DNA of 64,000 nucleotides from Candidatus Melainabacteria bacterium (GTDB lineage: Bacteria > Cyanobacteriota > Vampirovibrionia > Obscuribacterales > Obscuribacteraceae), in assembly GCA_016212515.1 (NCBI GenBank), contig JACRFZ010000029.1:88634-152633 (forward strand), read 5' to 3'. Numbering within the stretch: position 1 is the first letter of the stretch; each line of letters opens with the position of its first letter. The translations under genes and the position numbers were made by a program. This document shows, piece by piece, positions 8,693-17,255 of the stretch. A model generated the notes under the pieces. That model was not told where the DNA came from and searched no databases. It was given only the letters and a program-made list of their open reading frames with translations.

Positions 8693-8792
8693 CCACTAAA
8701 CCCCGCTTAAGGCAAAGCTGACGCACTTAGGCTAACCTGTGCTGAGCGCGCACCCTTGCGCCCTGGAGACAACCGACAAAGACGGCACTACT

Positions 8793-9635
8793 ATGAGTAA
8801 ACCAAAAGCCTGGCTATTTCTTGATTTCGACAATACTATGATGGCCACCGAGCACCTGGCGCTGCCTTCTCTCATTGCCAGATTCAATGAACTCTACGAA
8901 GATCAGATCGGTAGACCGCTGACGGAAGCCGAGTTTCATGAACACTTTCATGGGCAGGCCAGACAATCACTCTGTTTGAGCATGAGCAAACACTTCGGCA
9001 TCGAAGTAGAGGGCAACCTCCTTTACCACCAGAGAGAATGGCGCATGATGCAAATGTTGCAGCAAAAGGGTGTCGATATGGCACCAGACTTGCTAGAAAC
9101 ACTGACACTTTTGCAAAATAGCGGCGTTAAGTTAGCCTTTGTCTCCAACAATTCCATTCAAAGAGCCCTGGCCGCCATGCGCTACAGCACCAATGGGCGC
9201 GGCGAGGAACTAGCGCGACTATTCGGTACAGCCTATTTTGAGGCAGGAGATGTGCAGAAACCGGCGCCGGATATCTACCTGCGCGCATTGAAGCAACTGC
9301 AAGCCAATCCCGAAGAAAGCTATGCCGTTGAAGACAGCGTCACCGGTGTAAAAGCGGCAGTGGCTGCCGGCATAACCACTTTTGCCTATACAGGCTTAGC
9401 CGGCACCATAAACGGCTGCACCGATGAGCTTGAAACCAAACTTATGGCAGCCGGCGCCAGAACCTGTTTCGCCCACTGGAATGATTTTCCAGCTTTACTG
9501 AAGAAAGAGAAAGAAAGTAGCGCGGTTTCATCGAAATCGGCAGACTCGTCGGCCGTGGACGGTTCCGCAGGGCTCAGTACTGCTTCAGGACTGCAGGGCA
9601 GCGTCGCGCACGCTGAGCAGTTGAGCAGCGACTGA
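8793..9635 (+). CDS. HAD-superfamily hydrolase (phosphatase/phosphoglucomutase type)
   Basis: 280 residues from ATG 8793. All four HAD motifs are visible: FLDFDNTM (nucleophile Asp), FVSNNS, the Lys in KPAPDIY, and VEDSVTG. A helical cap lies between motifs I and II, as in the beta-phosphoglucomutase/phosphoglycolate phosphatase group. A Ser-rich tail of about 45 residues follows the domain. The last 51 bases overlap the 3' end of xdhC on the other strand, so the tail may be a recent extension. Substrate unknown. Confidence 0.83.
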   Translation: MSKPKAWLFLDFDNTMMATEHLALPSLIARFNELYEDQIGRPLTEAEFHEHFHGQARQSLCLSMSKHFGIEVEGNLLYHQREWRMMQMLQQKGVDMAPDLLETLTLLQNSGVKLAFVSNNSIQRALAAMRYSTNGRGEELARLFGTAYFEAGDVQKPAPDIYLRALKQLQANPEESYAVEDSVTGVKAAVAAGITTFAYTGLAGTINGCTDELETKLMAAGARTCFAHWNDFPALLKKEKESSAVSSKSADSSAVDGSAGLSTASGLQGSVAHAEQLSSD

Positions 9636-10400
9636 GACAGCAATTTCACCGGGAGCGTTAGTACCGAAGGGCAGCCCGATCGGGCAATGAAAAGCCTCGG
9701 CGTAGCGAGGTTCGACGCCGGCGGCAAGCAGATCGGCCTTAAGACGAGCAGCCTTGGCCTTGCTGCCGATTACACCAAGGTAAGGAAGACGGCCCGGCAT
9801 GGCCTGCATTATTTTGACCAGCACGGGGCTGTCGGTGCTATGGCCCATGGTCATGAGCAGCACATATTGCGATTCTTCCAGCCTCGCCACATAGTCGCCG
9901 TAATCATTTACCAATACGGGCGTAATTGCGGAAGACTCCGGCAACCTGTCGAGCCACTCACGGCGGGTATCCACCACGGTCACCAGACAGTCTATCTGAG
10001 TCAGTAAGCGGCAGAGAGCCTGGGCACAGTGTCCGGCCCCAAAAACAACTATCTGCCAGTTCTGGGCCTCCCAGACTAGCTCGAAATAGACTTTGACGGA
10101 ACCGCCACATGTCATACCGATGTCACTGTCCAGGCGCCAGGAGAAAAACTTTTGCCGGACGGCATCTTTCTGCGGTTTCTGACCGAGTAACCGCCTCGCT
10201 TCCTGGAGCGCACGGGCTTCAAGCTTACCACCGCCGATAGTGCCAATCAGCTCAGGCTCGGCACCCCGGCCGCCCACTACAAGCATGCGCGCCCCCATCT
10301 CCACCGGCACACTACCGGTAGTATCAACAACGGTAGCAACGACAAAGGGTTTATGCTCTTGCCTGAGTCTGAGCGCGGTTTCCAGAAAGTCTTCTTTCAC
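9585..10400 (-). CDS. xdhC: XdhC accessory protein for molybdenum cofactor insertion
   Basis: 271 residues. XdhC/CoxI proteins bind sulfurated molybdenum cofactor and hand it to xanthine dehydrogenase. Seen: the N-terminal TTGSVPVEMGARMLV and GTIGGGKLEA, the cysteine-containing DIGMTCGG, and a Rossmann half (VVFGAGHCAQAL) with LGVIGSKAKAARL and CPIGLPFG. GTG start. It lies 10 bases after xdhB, so the cofactor chaperone is the last gene of the xdhA-xdhB-xdhC operon. Its 3' end overlaps the HAD gene tail-to-tail. Confidence 0.93.
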   Translation of the reverse strand: MKEDFLETALRLRQEHKPFVVATVVDTTGSVPVEMGARMLVVGGRGAEPELIGTIGGGKLEARALQEARRLLGQKPQKDAVRQKFFSWRLDSDIGMTCGGSVKVYFELVWEAQNWQIVVFGAGHCAQALCRLLTQIDCLVTVVDTRREWLDRLPESSAITPVLVNDYGDYVARLEESQYVLLMTMGHSTDSPVLVKIMQAMPGRLPYLGVIGSKAKAARLKADLLAAGVEPRYAEAFHCPIGLPFGTNAPGEIAVSVAAQLLSVRDAALQS

Positions 10401-10410
10401 AAAGCAGCAC

Positions 10411-12888
10411 TCACTGTTTCTTTGCGGCTACACTAGCGGCTCTAACAGGACTGGTTCTGCTCTCTCCATGGGCGAAAGACTGCCCGCGCAAGAGTATAGA
10501 CCCGTCACCACCCCAGCGGCTCCGCTGCTTTGCATCAGAGGCGGGAGACTGGCAATAAGCAGTCAGGCGCTCCAGAATCTCTTCGCCGGAAGCCGGAGTG
10601 TTCAAAACAGGAATGGCATCACCACTGACAAAGGAGAGTGCGTGCTTGACTGCCGTCCAGACAGATATACCAAGCAGCAAGGGCGGCTCACCTACGGCCT
10701 TGGAGCCCCGCACATTGACGGTGTTTTCATTTTCAAGCAGATCAATTTTGAAGTCTGAGGGCAGATCATAAATGCCCGGTATTTTATAAGTAGTGGGAGA
10801 ATGGGAAAGCAAGGCGCCGTTTGGGGCATAACGTAAGTCTTCCATGGTCAGCCAGCCCAGCCCCTGCGCGAACGCTCCGGCGATCTGACCGCGATTGAGC
10901 CCCTCATTTATTGACTTACCAATGTCCATGAGAATATCCACTCGCTCCACCTTGAGAGCGCCCGTGAAGCGATCGATGCATACTTCCGAGACAGCCACGC
11001 CGTTTGTGTAATAAAGAAAGGGCGTGCCCTTACCCACCGACCAGTCGAAGGAGATGGAAGGAGTGGCATAGTGACCGCGTTCGCCCAGGCTGACACGCTC
11101 GCGGTAAGCCATATTGACAATTTCTTTGAAAGTCAGGCGCCTGTGGGGCTTGCGTTCATCGAAGACCTCACCGCCGGCAAAGACTATGCGCTCAGGATAA
11201 GCTCCTACACCGGTTTCCTGAGTGGCGAAATAATCAGCAGCCACTTTCTGCAAGCGCCCCTTTATGGCACGGCAAGCAATCTGAGCCGCCGAGCCGTTTA
11301 AGTCGGTAGCAGAAGATGCCGCCGTGGCCGAGGTATTGTTATTCTTCTCTGTGGAAGTAGCCATCACTATCACCTGATGGGGATCAATAGCAAACTCATC
11401 GGCGACGATGATTTTGATATTGGTGTTCACACCCTGCCCCATTTCGGTGGCGCCGGTGGAAACCTGAATACTGCCATCCAGATAGACGTTCACCAGGGCA
11501 TTTGCCTGGTTGAGAAATTTGTTGGTGAAGGAAATGCCGAACTTAACGGCAGTAAGAGAAAGCCCCTTGAGGTGAGTCTGAGAACTTTCATTGAAAGACT
11601 TTACCGCTGCCATACGCTTATCGTAGTCAGCGCTAAGTCGCAGTTTGTCAAAGAGTTCGGGCAGGGTATTCTTTTCCAGAAGCTGCCCATAATGAGTGGT
11701 GTTGCGCTCTTCAATACCGTAGCAATTGGCCCGGCGCACACTGAATGGATCTTTCTTCAGATAAGCGGCAATCTCTTCCATGATGCATTCAATAGTGAGC
11801 ACACCCTGGGGACCGCCGAAACCGCGAAAGGCCGTATTGGGCGGGAAATTTGTTTTGGCGATACGCCCCAGCACCTTCACATTGGGCAGGAAGTAGGCGT
11901 TATCGATGTGGGTGAGAGCGCGGCCGAGCACGGCCGTGGAAAGATCGTTATAGGCACCGCCATCGGCATAGAGCCTGGCAGAGAGTGCCTGAACCCGACC
12001 GGAATCGTCGAATCCCACTTTGTAATCGTTTTGAAAGGGGTGGCGTTTGCCGGTGTACATCATGTCATCGTCTTTATTCATCACCAGCCGCGCCGGTCTG
12101 CCGGTGCGCAGAGCCACAAGAGCAGCCATAACAGCAGGGTGAGTAGCCTGACATTCCTTGCCGCCGAAGCCGCCGCCCATGCGCTTTACAATGCAGACCA
12201 CCTGGCTGATGGATAAGCCGAGAAGATGGGCAACTACATGCTGTACTTCAGAGGGAGCCTGGGTGGAAGAATGCACCACAAGCTGACCGTATTCGCCAGG
12301 GTAAACCAGACAAGCCTGGGATTCAAGATAGAAATGATCGGCACCGGCCATATAAAGACGCCCTTCTATGACATGGCTGCACTCAGCCATGGCTGCCTCT
12401 ACATCACCACGCTCAATCATATATTCACGATCGATATAGGCACCGGCTTTGATGGCATCGTCAATATTCAGAAGCGGGTCGAGCGCTTCCATCTCTAGTT
12501 TTATGGCTGCCTTGCAAGCCTTTATGGCAGCATGATTTTCTGCGGCAATCACCACAATCGGCTGGCCGATGAATTCGGCTATGTCTTCCACAAGCAACAC
12601 TTCATCTTGCAGAATAGGACCGAACTTATTATGGTGCAAGTCTTTATAGGTGAAGAGAGCCACCACACCCGATACAGCCCTGGCCGCCTCAAGATCGAGT
12701 GACTTTATACGACCGCGCGGTAAGGGCGATCCAAAGTAATCGACCAGTAATTCGTTATGCTGCCGGGGCATGTCGTCGATATAAATCGACTGCCCGCTTA
12801 CATGCCCGATGGCGGAATCGTGGTTGATGGCACCGGAAGCATTCTTATCGACTCGGTCGGCATTGCGCGAGGTATGGCCGTTGCTCAT
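10411..12888 (-). CDS. xdhB: Xanthine dehydrogenase, molybdopterin-binding subunit
   Basis: 825 residues, normal for XdhB. Hallmarks in order: GHVSGQSIYIDD at the N-terminus, GGGFGGKE and TAFRGFGGPQG that contact the cofactor, GATEMGQGVN, and the catalytic-Glu motif GSKAVGEPPLLLG near the C-terminus. The enzyme oxidises hypoxanthine and xanthine to urate with XdhA. The start has GTGAG just upstream; nine bases separate it from xdhA. The C-terminus has a Ser/Arg-rich extension of about 45 residues past the family core. Confidence 0.95.
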   Translation of the reverse strand: MSNGHTSRNADRVDKNASGAINHDSAIGHVSGQSIYIDDMPRQHNELLVDYFGSPLPRGRIKSLDLEAARAVSGVVALFTYKDLHHNKFGPILQDEVLLVEDIAEFIGQPIVVIAAENHAAIKACKAAIKLEMEALDPLLNIDDAIKAGAYIDREYMIERGDVEAAMAECSHVIEGRLYMAGADHFYLESQACLVYPGEYGQLVVHSSTQAPSEVQHVVAHLLGLSISQVVCIVKRMGGGFGGKECQATHPAVMAALVALRTGRPARLVMNKDDDMMYTGKRHPFQNDYKVGFDDSGRVQALSARLYADGGAYNDLSTAVLGRALTHIDNAYFLPNVKVLGRIAKTNFPPNTAFRGFGGPQGVLTIECIMEEIAAYLKKDPFSVRRANCYGIEERNTTHYGQLLEKNTLPELFDKLRLSADYDKRMAAVKSFNESSQTHLKGLSLTAVKFGISFTNKFLNQANALVNVYLDGSIQVSTGATEMGQGVNTNIKIIVADEFAIDPHQVIVMATSTEKNNNTSATAASSATDLNGSAAQIACRAIKGRLQKVAADYFATQETGVGAYPERIVFAGGEVFDERKPHRRLTFKEIVNMAYRERVSLGERGHYATPSISFDWSVGKGTPFLYYTNGVAVSEVCIDRFTGALKVERVDILMDIGKSINEGLNRGQIAGAFAQGLGWLTMEDLRYAPNGALLSHSPTTYKIPGIYDLPSDFKIDLLENENTVNVRGSKAVGEPPLLLGISVWTAVKHALSFVSGDAIPVLNTPASGEEILERLTAYCQSPASDAKQRSRWGGDGSILLRGQSFAHGESRTSPVRAASVAAKKQ

Positions 12889-12897
12889 GATCTCACT

Positions 12898-14409
12898 TTA
12901 CCTCGTCTCAAAATAGAACTTGCTGAAGATATTGGCGGCCAATTGCAGACGAAACTCTCTGGAGCCGCGCACATCGGTGAGCGGACGCAGATTCTCGATA
13001 GCCACAAGCCCGGCTTGCCTGTAGGTATCAAGTTCGTCAGGTTTGCCCTGGAGGAAGTCCTCAACTTCCTTCATTTTCAAAACCGTCGCCGCCACGCCGC
13101 CAAAGACCACACGGGCAGCGGCAATTTTTCCGTCTCCGCCCAGGGTGACCGAAATAGCAGCGGTAAAGGCGGAAATATCCAGATGCTCGCGCCGGGATAC
13201 TTTATATAACCGTATTTTTTCCTGCTGGCAGGGCAAGGGCAAGAAGATACGGGTGATCACTTCGTCTTTAGCGAGAGCCAGCTTTTTGTAGCCCAGATAA
13301 AAGTCGGACATTTTAATGCGCCGCACCCCCCTGAAGGACGAAGCTTCCACCTCGGCCTGCATAAGCATCAAGAAAGGCAAACTGTCGGCAATGGGTGAGC
13401 CGTTGGCAATGTTGCCGGCCAGGGTGCCGGCATGGCGTATCTGCGGTGAACCGAAGACCCAGAGAATTTTATAGAACTGTGGACAGAGATTCTGCATGTA
13501 AGCTTCAAGTTGCGCCAGACTGACCCGGGCACCAATTGCCAGAATCTTGCCGGAACCAGCCGAACCAGCGGCATCGTTGCTTTCCATTACTTCGATAGTG
13601 GCAAGCCCCTTCAGTCTGGCGGTGCTGACAATGGCCACAGGGCTAAAGCCGCGCTTATTCATGTTGACGGAAAGGTCGGTGCCGCCGGAAACTAAGACGG
13701 CTTCATTGGCATCAAGGAAGCGGCTCAATTTTTCCACCGTAGTGGGCAAGTAAAATTGCCTCTTGCCTGCGGCAACGGAAACTTCCTCCTGGTCAAGCGC
13801 GGATAGCTCGGCAAAAATTCCCGCCTCATCAAAGAGCTCGGTTAGCGGCTTGAAGCTCCCATGCAAACTGGCAACACCGGCTTTGACGATCGCTTCATAG
13901 CCGGTACAACGGCAGAGATTGCCGGTGAGCGCATCCCTGACCACATCTTTTTCAGGAGAGCAGCTCTCAGAACCGGAGCCGCCCGCCGGACAGGCCGAGC
14001 GGCAGTAGGACAGCGCCGACAACGACATGACGAAGCCGGGCGTGCAATAACCACACTGGGCGCCATTATTTTCTACCATGGCCAATTGCGCCGGATTGAG
14101 CGCCGCTTTCAACTCATCATGAGAGCCATAGCTCAGCGTCGGCGCCAGGGCTTCCACCGTGATGACATGGCAGCCATCCAACTGATACAGATATTGAATG
14201 CAGCCGTTAACCGGCACATACTCCATTTCGCAGGCACCGGCCCGACCCACTAAGACCGTGCAGGCACCACAGTCACCCTCGGCACAAACTACTTTAGTGC
14301 CGCATAGCGACCTGGCGCTTCGCAAATAGTCGGTGAGCGGCTGAAAGACATCCGCTGCGCCAACCGTATGCCTCTGCCCATTAATAAAGAGAACTACTTT
14401 GTCTCGCAC
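12898..14409 (-). CDS. xdhA: Xanthine dehydrogenase, FeS/FAD subunit
   Basis: 503 residues. The N-terminal plant-type [2Fe-2S] domain has VCAEGDCGACTVLV plus NGC; the second [2Fe-2S] domain has QCGYCTPG and NLCRCTGY; the FAD domain follows with SGGTDLSVNMN and AGTLAGNIANGSPIADS. This is the fused small-plus-medium subunit arrangement of bacterial XdhA. An unusual Cys/Ser/Gly-rich insert (about residues 138-153) lies between the two halves of the second cluster motif. GTG start with GAGG upstream. First gene of the operon. Confidence 0.95.
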   Translation of the reverse strand: MRDKVVLFINGQRHTVGAADVFQPLTDYLRSARSLCGTKVVCAEGDCGACTVLVGRAGACEMEYVPVNGCIQYLYQLDGCHVITVEALAPTLSYGSHDELKAALNPAQLAMVENNGAQCGYCTPGFVMSLSALSYCRSACPAGGSGSESCSPEKDVVRDALTGNLCRCTGYEAIVKAGVASLHGSFKPLTELFDEAGIFAELSALDQEEVSVAAGKRQFYLPTTVEKLSRFLDANEAVLVSGGTDLSVNMNKRGFSPVAIVSTARLKGLATIEVMESNDAAGSAGSGKILAIGARVSLAQLEAYMQNLCPQFYKILWVFGSPQIRHAGTLAGNIANGSPIADSLPFLMLMQAEVEASSFRGVRRIKMSDFYLGYKKLALAKDEVITRIFLPLPCQQEKIRLYKVSRREHLDISAFTAAISVTLGGDGKIAAARVVFGGVAATVLKMKEVEDFLQGKPDELDTYRQAGLVAIENLRPLTDVRGSREFRLQLAANIFSKFYFETR

Positions 14410-14613
14410 CCTGCTTATTCCTCGGCTGAGCTATGAATGATAACGCAAACCGCCCATTTTGTTGAGTTTGAACCTGAATGAAAACGCCAGGTTCGCGCCG
14501 TTTGAAAAAGCCGTTCAGATTTAACATGAAAGATATGGGTTTTGCCCAATTTGAACATATTGTCAATAGCCGAGTAGGCTCCAAGATGGGTAAAAAAATA
14601 TAGTGACTCAATT

Positions 14614-17214
14614 ATGAAAGGGAAAGCGAACCCTTTGGAGACGTGTAGTAGGTGCACGTTCACCTTCGCTTGCCTCACGAAGATAGTCCTGGCGCTCCAG
14701 AGGCCCCAGGCACGAAAACAGGAAACTCATAAAGTGGAATCCCAGAATACAACCGGGCAGAAGCCCTTCATTGCCGCAGCAGACAGCGACTCAACGAGAC
14801 TGGTCAGACCGTCCGGTGATTTTACCGGAATGAGCACCGGCACCGGCACTCACGATGGGTCGCCCGCCAGCGAGCACCTTGCCGATGTAAAAATCAAAGT
14901 CGGCACTCTCATCGGCGGCGCCTACAAGCTTCTATCGCGGCTCGGCAAGGGCGGCATGGGTGATGTCTACCGGGCCCGTCATATCGTGCTTGGCAAAGAT
15001 TTCGCCGTCAAACTTCTGACCGGACAGGAACTGAACAATGCCAACTGGTTGCGCTTCCAGACGGAAGCGCGGGTAATCTCCCGCCTCGACCACAAGAACA
15101 TAGTAAAGGTCTACAACCTGGGGCTGCATGAAAATGTGCTGCCCTTTTACGCCATGGATCTACTGGAAGGGGAGCCTCTTGATGCGGTCTTACAAAGGCT
15201 GGGACCACTCAAGATTGAAGACTGCCTGCCCCTCTATTTGCAGGTGCTGGACGGACTGCATTATGCCCATCGCCATGGCGTCGTGCACCGCGATATTAAG
15301 CCGGCCAACATCATGCTCATTGTCGACGAAGGGCCCGTTCCCATTGTCAAACTGCTGGACTTCGGCATCGCCAAAATATCCAGCCTGGACAACAAAGTAA
15401 GCCAGAGCCTGACCGCGCCGGGAGAGATCTTCGGCAGCCCTTATTATATGAGCCCGGAGCAATGCCTGGGGCAGAAAGTAGATCCCCGTTCGGATATCTA
15501 TTCCGTGGGCTGCGCGCTTTTCGAGACCCTGACAGGCCGCCCGCCCTTTCGTGGCGAGAATTCATTTAAGACAATCTGCATGCACGGCTCAGAAAATCCG
15601 CCCAGCCTTAAAGACGTAACAGGCATTGAATTTCCCGCTGCCATGGAGCATGTGGTGGCCCGCTGCCTGAAAAAAAGACCGGAAGATCGCTACCAGTCAA
15701 TGAAAGAAATGGAAGTGGACTTGATACGCATCAGTCAGGGCAAAGACTTGCACTTGCAATACATAACCGCCCTGGAAGAGCCCCAATCGGCGCTGGTTGA
15801 AAGCGATGAAACCGGACGAAGCACCGGTCGGACCACGCTGCGCTATACCCACCAGATGCGCCGAGGCGATCTCAAAGAAGGCGAAGACGCCATCACCAGA
15901 GAAAAGAGCAAAACAGCCGCCCGAGTCTTGCTGGCTGGCGGCATTGCCCTGGCAGTCAGCCTGGCGGTAGGTGTGACCGTGATGCTCTTTAAAGAGGAGC
16001 GCCAGTTTAAAACTCGTTTCGGCACCAGCACGATTCTGGGTGAGAGCTTGCACAGCCAGAACCTGATTGCCATGGCCGAGAAGGAACAGCTCACCAAAGA
16101 CAGCGGGTCGAAGATGAAGCGGCCTCTACCCAGATTGGCCGCGGCTTCGCCTGACAAAGCGGCAAGCGCCGACTCCACAAACAAGACCATGCCGGCGGAA
16201 ACGAAAGCGGCACCGCTCACCACAGCGCCGACAACCGCCCCCCGGGCTCTCCTGGAAGACGTGCACGCTCCGGGTGCCGAAAGTGCGCTGCTGGAAGAAA
16301 CAGCTTACACCGGGCAGATCTTCAACCAGGGCGATTGCGTCGAAAAAGGCTATCCCCTGACTAAATTCATGTTTTATCCCATGTTCTCCATAGGCGACTT
16401 GTCCTGGGGGGCGGGCAAATTTGCCGACGGAAGACCTTTCCCCGCCGGCGAAGTCAATTGCGTTAACAGGGTGCTGGTTCCGAGAGGGGCCAAGCTCACA
16501 TACAGCGCCCAGAACAACCTTGCCGTCGACCCCAGAGCCCTGACAGGTTTCAAGCCGAACGACCTCTGGGGGCTATCTTTCCGACGCCTGCACAATAACA
16601 TGCATGAAAACCTGAGTTACTCCAAGCACCTTACCAGCCTGCGAATGTTGGACATCAGCGAGACCTCGGTGATGGTTGACAGTATCCCGGATATCGATTG
16701 CTTGCCCAATCTGCTCGAACTGGAGGCCAGGAAAACCAATCTTACCGCTGACGCCCTGTCCAAACTAAAGCGCCTGCGTGCTCTCCAGACGCTAAACATA
16801 AAAGACATCGAGGGTTCGCCCTCGGCAGTCCTTTCCAAACTGAAAGGCAGTAAGGAGATGACTGTCCTCAAGGTGAGCGATCTTAACTTAAGCAAGGGCG
16901 ATCTGAACTTCATTGTCAGTATGCCCAACCTCAAAGAACTGCACATTCACAACACCAACCTCAACGACCAAGACCTGCAGAAACTGGCCGGACTCAAAAA
17001 GCTAAGACTTCTCAGTGTCACGGGAACAGAACTGACGCCTGCCGCCGCTGCCATTTTCAAAAGTGCCATGCCCAGGCTGGAAAACCTGGAAATAGGTCTC
17101 AGAATCGACCGCTGGAAAAAGTCCGAGAAAGAGGCTCTCAAGAGGCTGTATAAAAAGGTAGACTTTATATCAACAGACTCAGTAAACAATTGGAAAGTGG
17201 AGCTTTCCGAGTAA
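14614..17214 (+). CDS. Ser/Thr protein kinase with TM segment and extracytoplasmic LRR domain (1)
   Basis: 866 residues from ATG 14614; a GTG at 14734 (GGAAA upstream) would drop 40 poorly conserved residues and may be the true start. The kinase domain is complete: LGKGGMGDVY (from 110), Lys133, HRD Asp227 in HRDIKPANIM, DFG Asp249 and GSPYYMSPEQ. One TM helix follows (436-459), so the rest should lie outside the cytoplasm. A linker rich in Ala/Thr/Lys leads to a YP-box (Pro589) and Pro623 module, then about eight LRR-like units (655-850). A Hanks-type receptor kinase that probably senses a surface or periplasmic ligand through its LRRs. The second kinase begins 41 bases later. Confidence 0.9.
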   Translation: MKGKANPLETCSRCTFTFACLTKIVLALQRPQARKQETHKVESQNTTGQKPFIAAADSDSTRLVRPSGDFTGMSTGTGTHDGSPASEHLADVKIKVGTLIGGAYKLLSRLGKGGMGDVYRARHIVLGKDFAVKLLTGQELNNANWLRFQTEARVISRLDHKNIVKVYNLGLHENVLPFYAMDLLEGEPLDAVLQRLGPLKIEDCLPLYLQVLDGLHYAHRHGVVHRDIKPANIMLIVDEGPVPIVKLLDFGIAKISSLDNKVSQSLTAPGEIFGSPYYMSPEQCLGQKVDPRSDIYSVGCALFETLTGRPPFRGENSFKTICMHGSENPPSLKDVTGIEFPAAMEHVVARCLKKRPEDRYQSMKEMEVDLIRISQGKDLHLQYITALEEPQSALVESDETGRSTGRTTLRYTHQMRRGDLKEGEDAITREKSKTAARVLLAGGIALAVSLAVGVTVMLFKEERQFKTRFGTSTILGESLHSQNLIAMAEKEQLTKDSGSKMKRPLPRLAAASPDKAASADSTNKTMPAETKAAPLTTAPTTAPRALLEDVHAPGAESALLEETAYTGQIFNQGDCVEKGYPLTKFMFYPMFSIGDLSWGAGKFADGRPFPAGEVNCVNRVLVPRGAKLTYSAQNNLAVDPRALTGFKPNDLWGLSFRRLHNNMHENLSYSKHLTSLRMLDISETSVMVDSIPDIDCLPNLLELEARKTNLTADALSKLKRLRALQTLNIKDIEGSPSAVLSKLKGSKEMTVLKVSDLNLSKGDLNFIVSMPNLKELHIHNTNLNDQDLQKLAGLKKLRLLSVTGTELTPAAAAIFKSAMPRLENLEIGLRIDRWKKSEKEALKRLYKKVDFISTDSVNNWKVELSE

Positions 17215-17255
17215 TCTCAGAGCATTGAGTAAAGACTTCTTCTCTTGGTCGCACT

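Noticed and set aside
11377..12216. Plus-strand ORF of 279 residues
   Set aside because: Antisense of xdhB, whose motifs are unambiguous.
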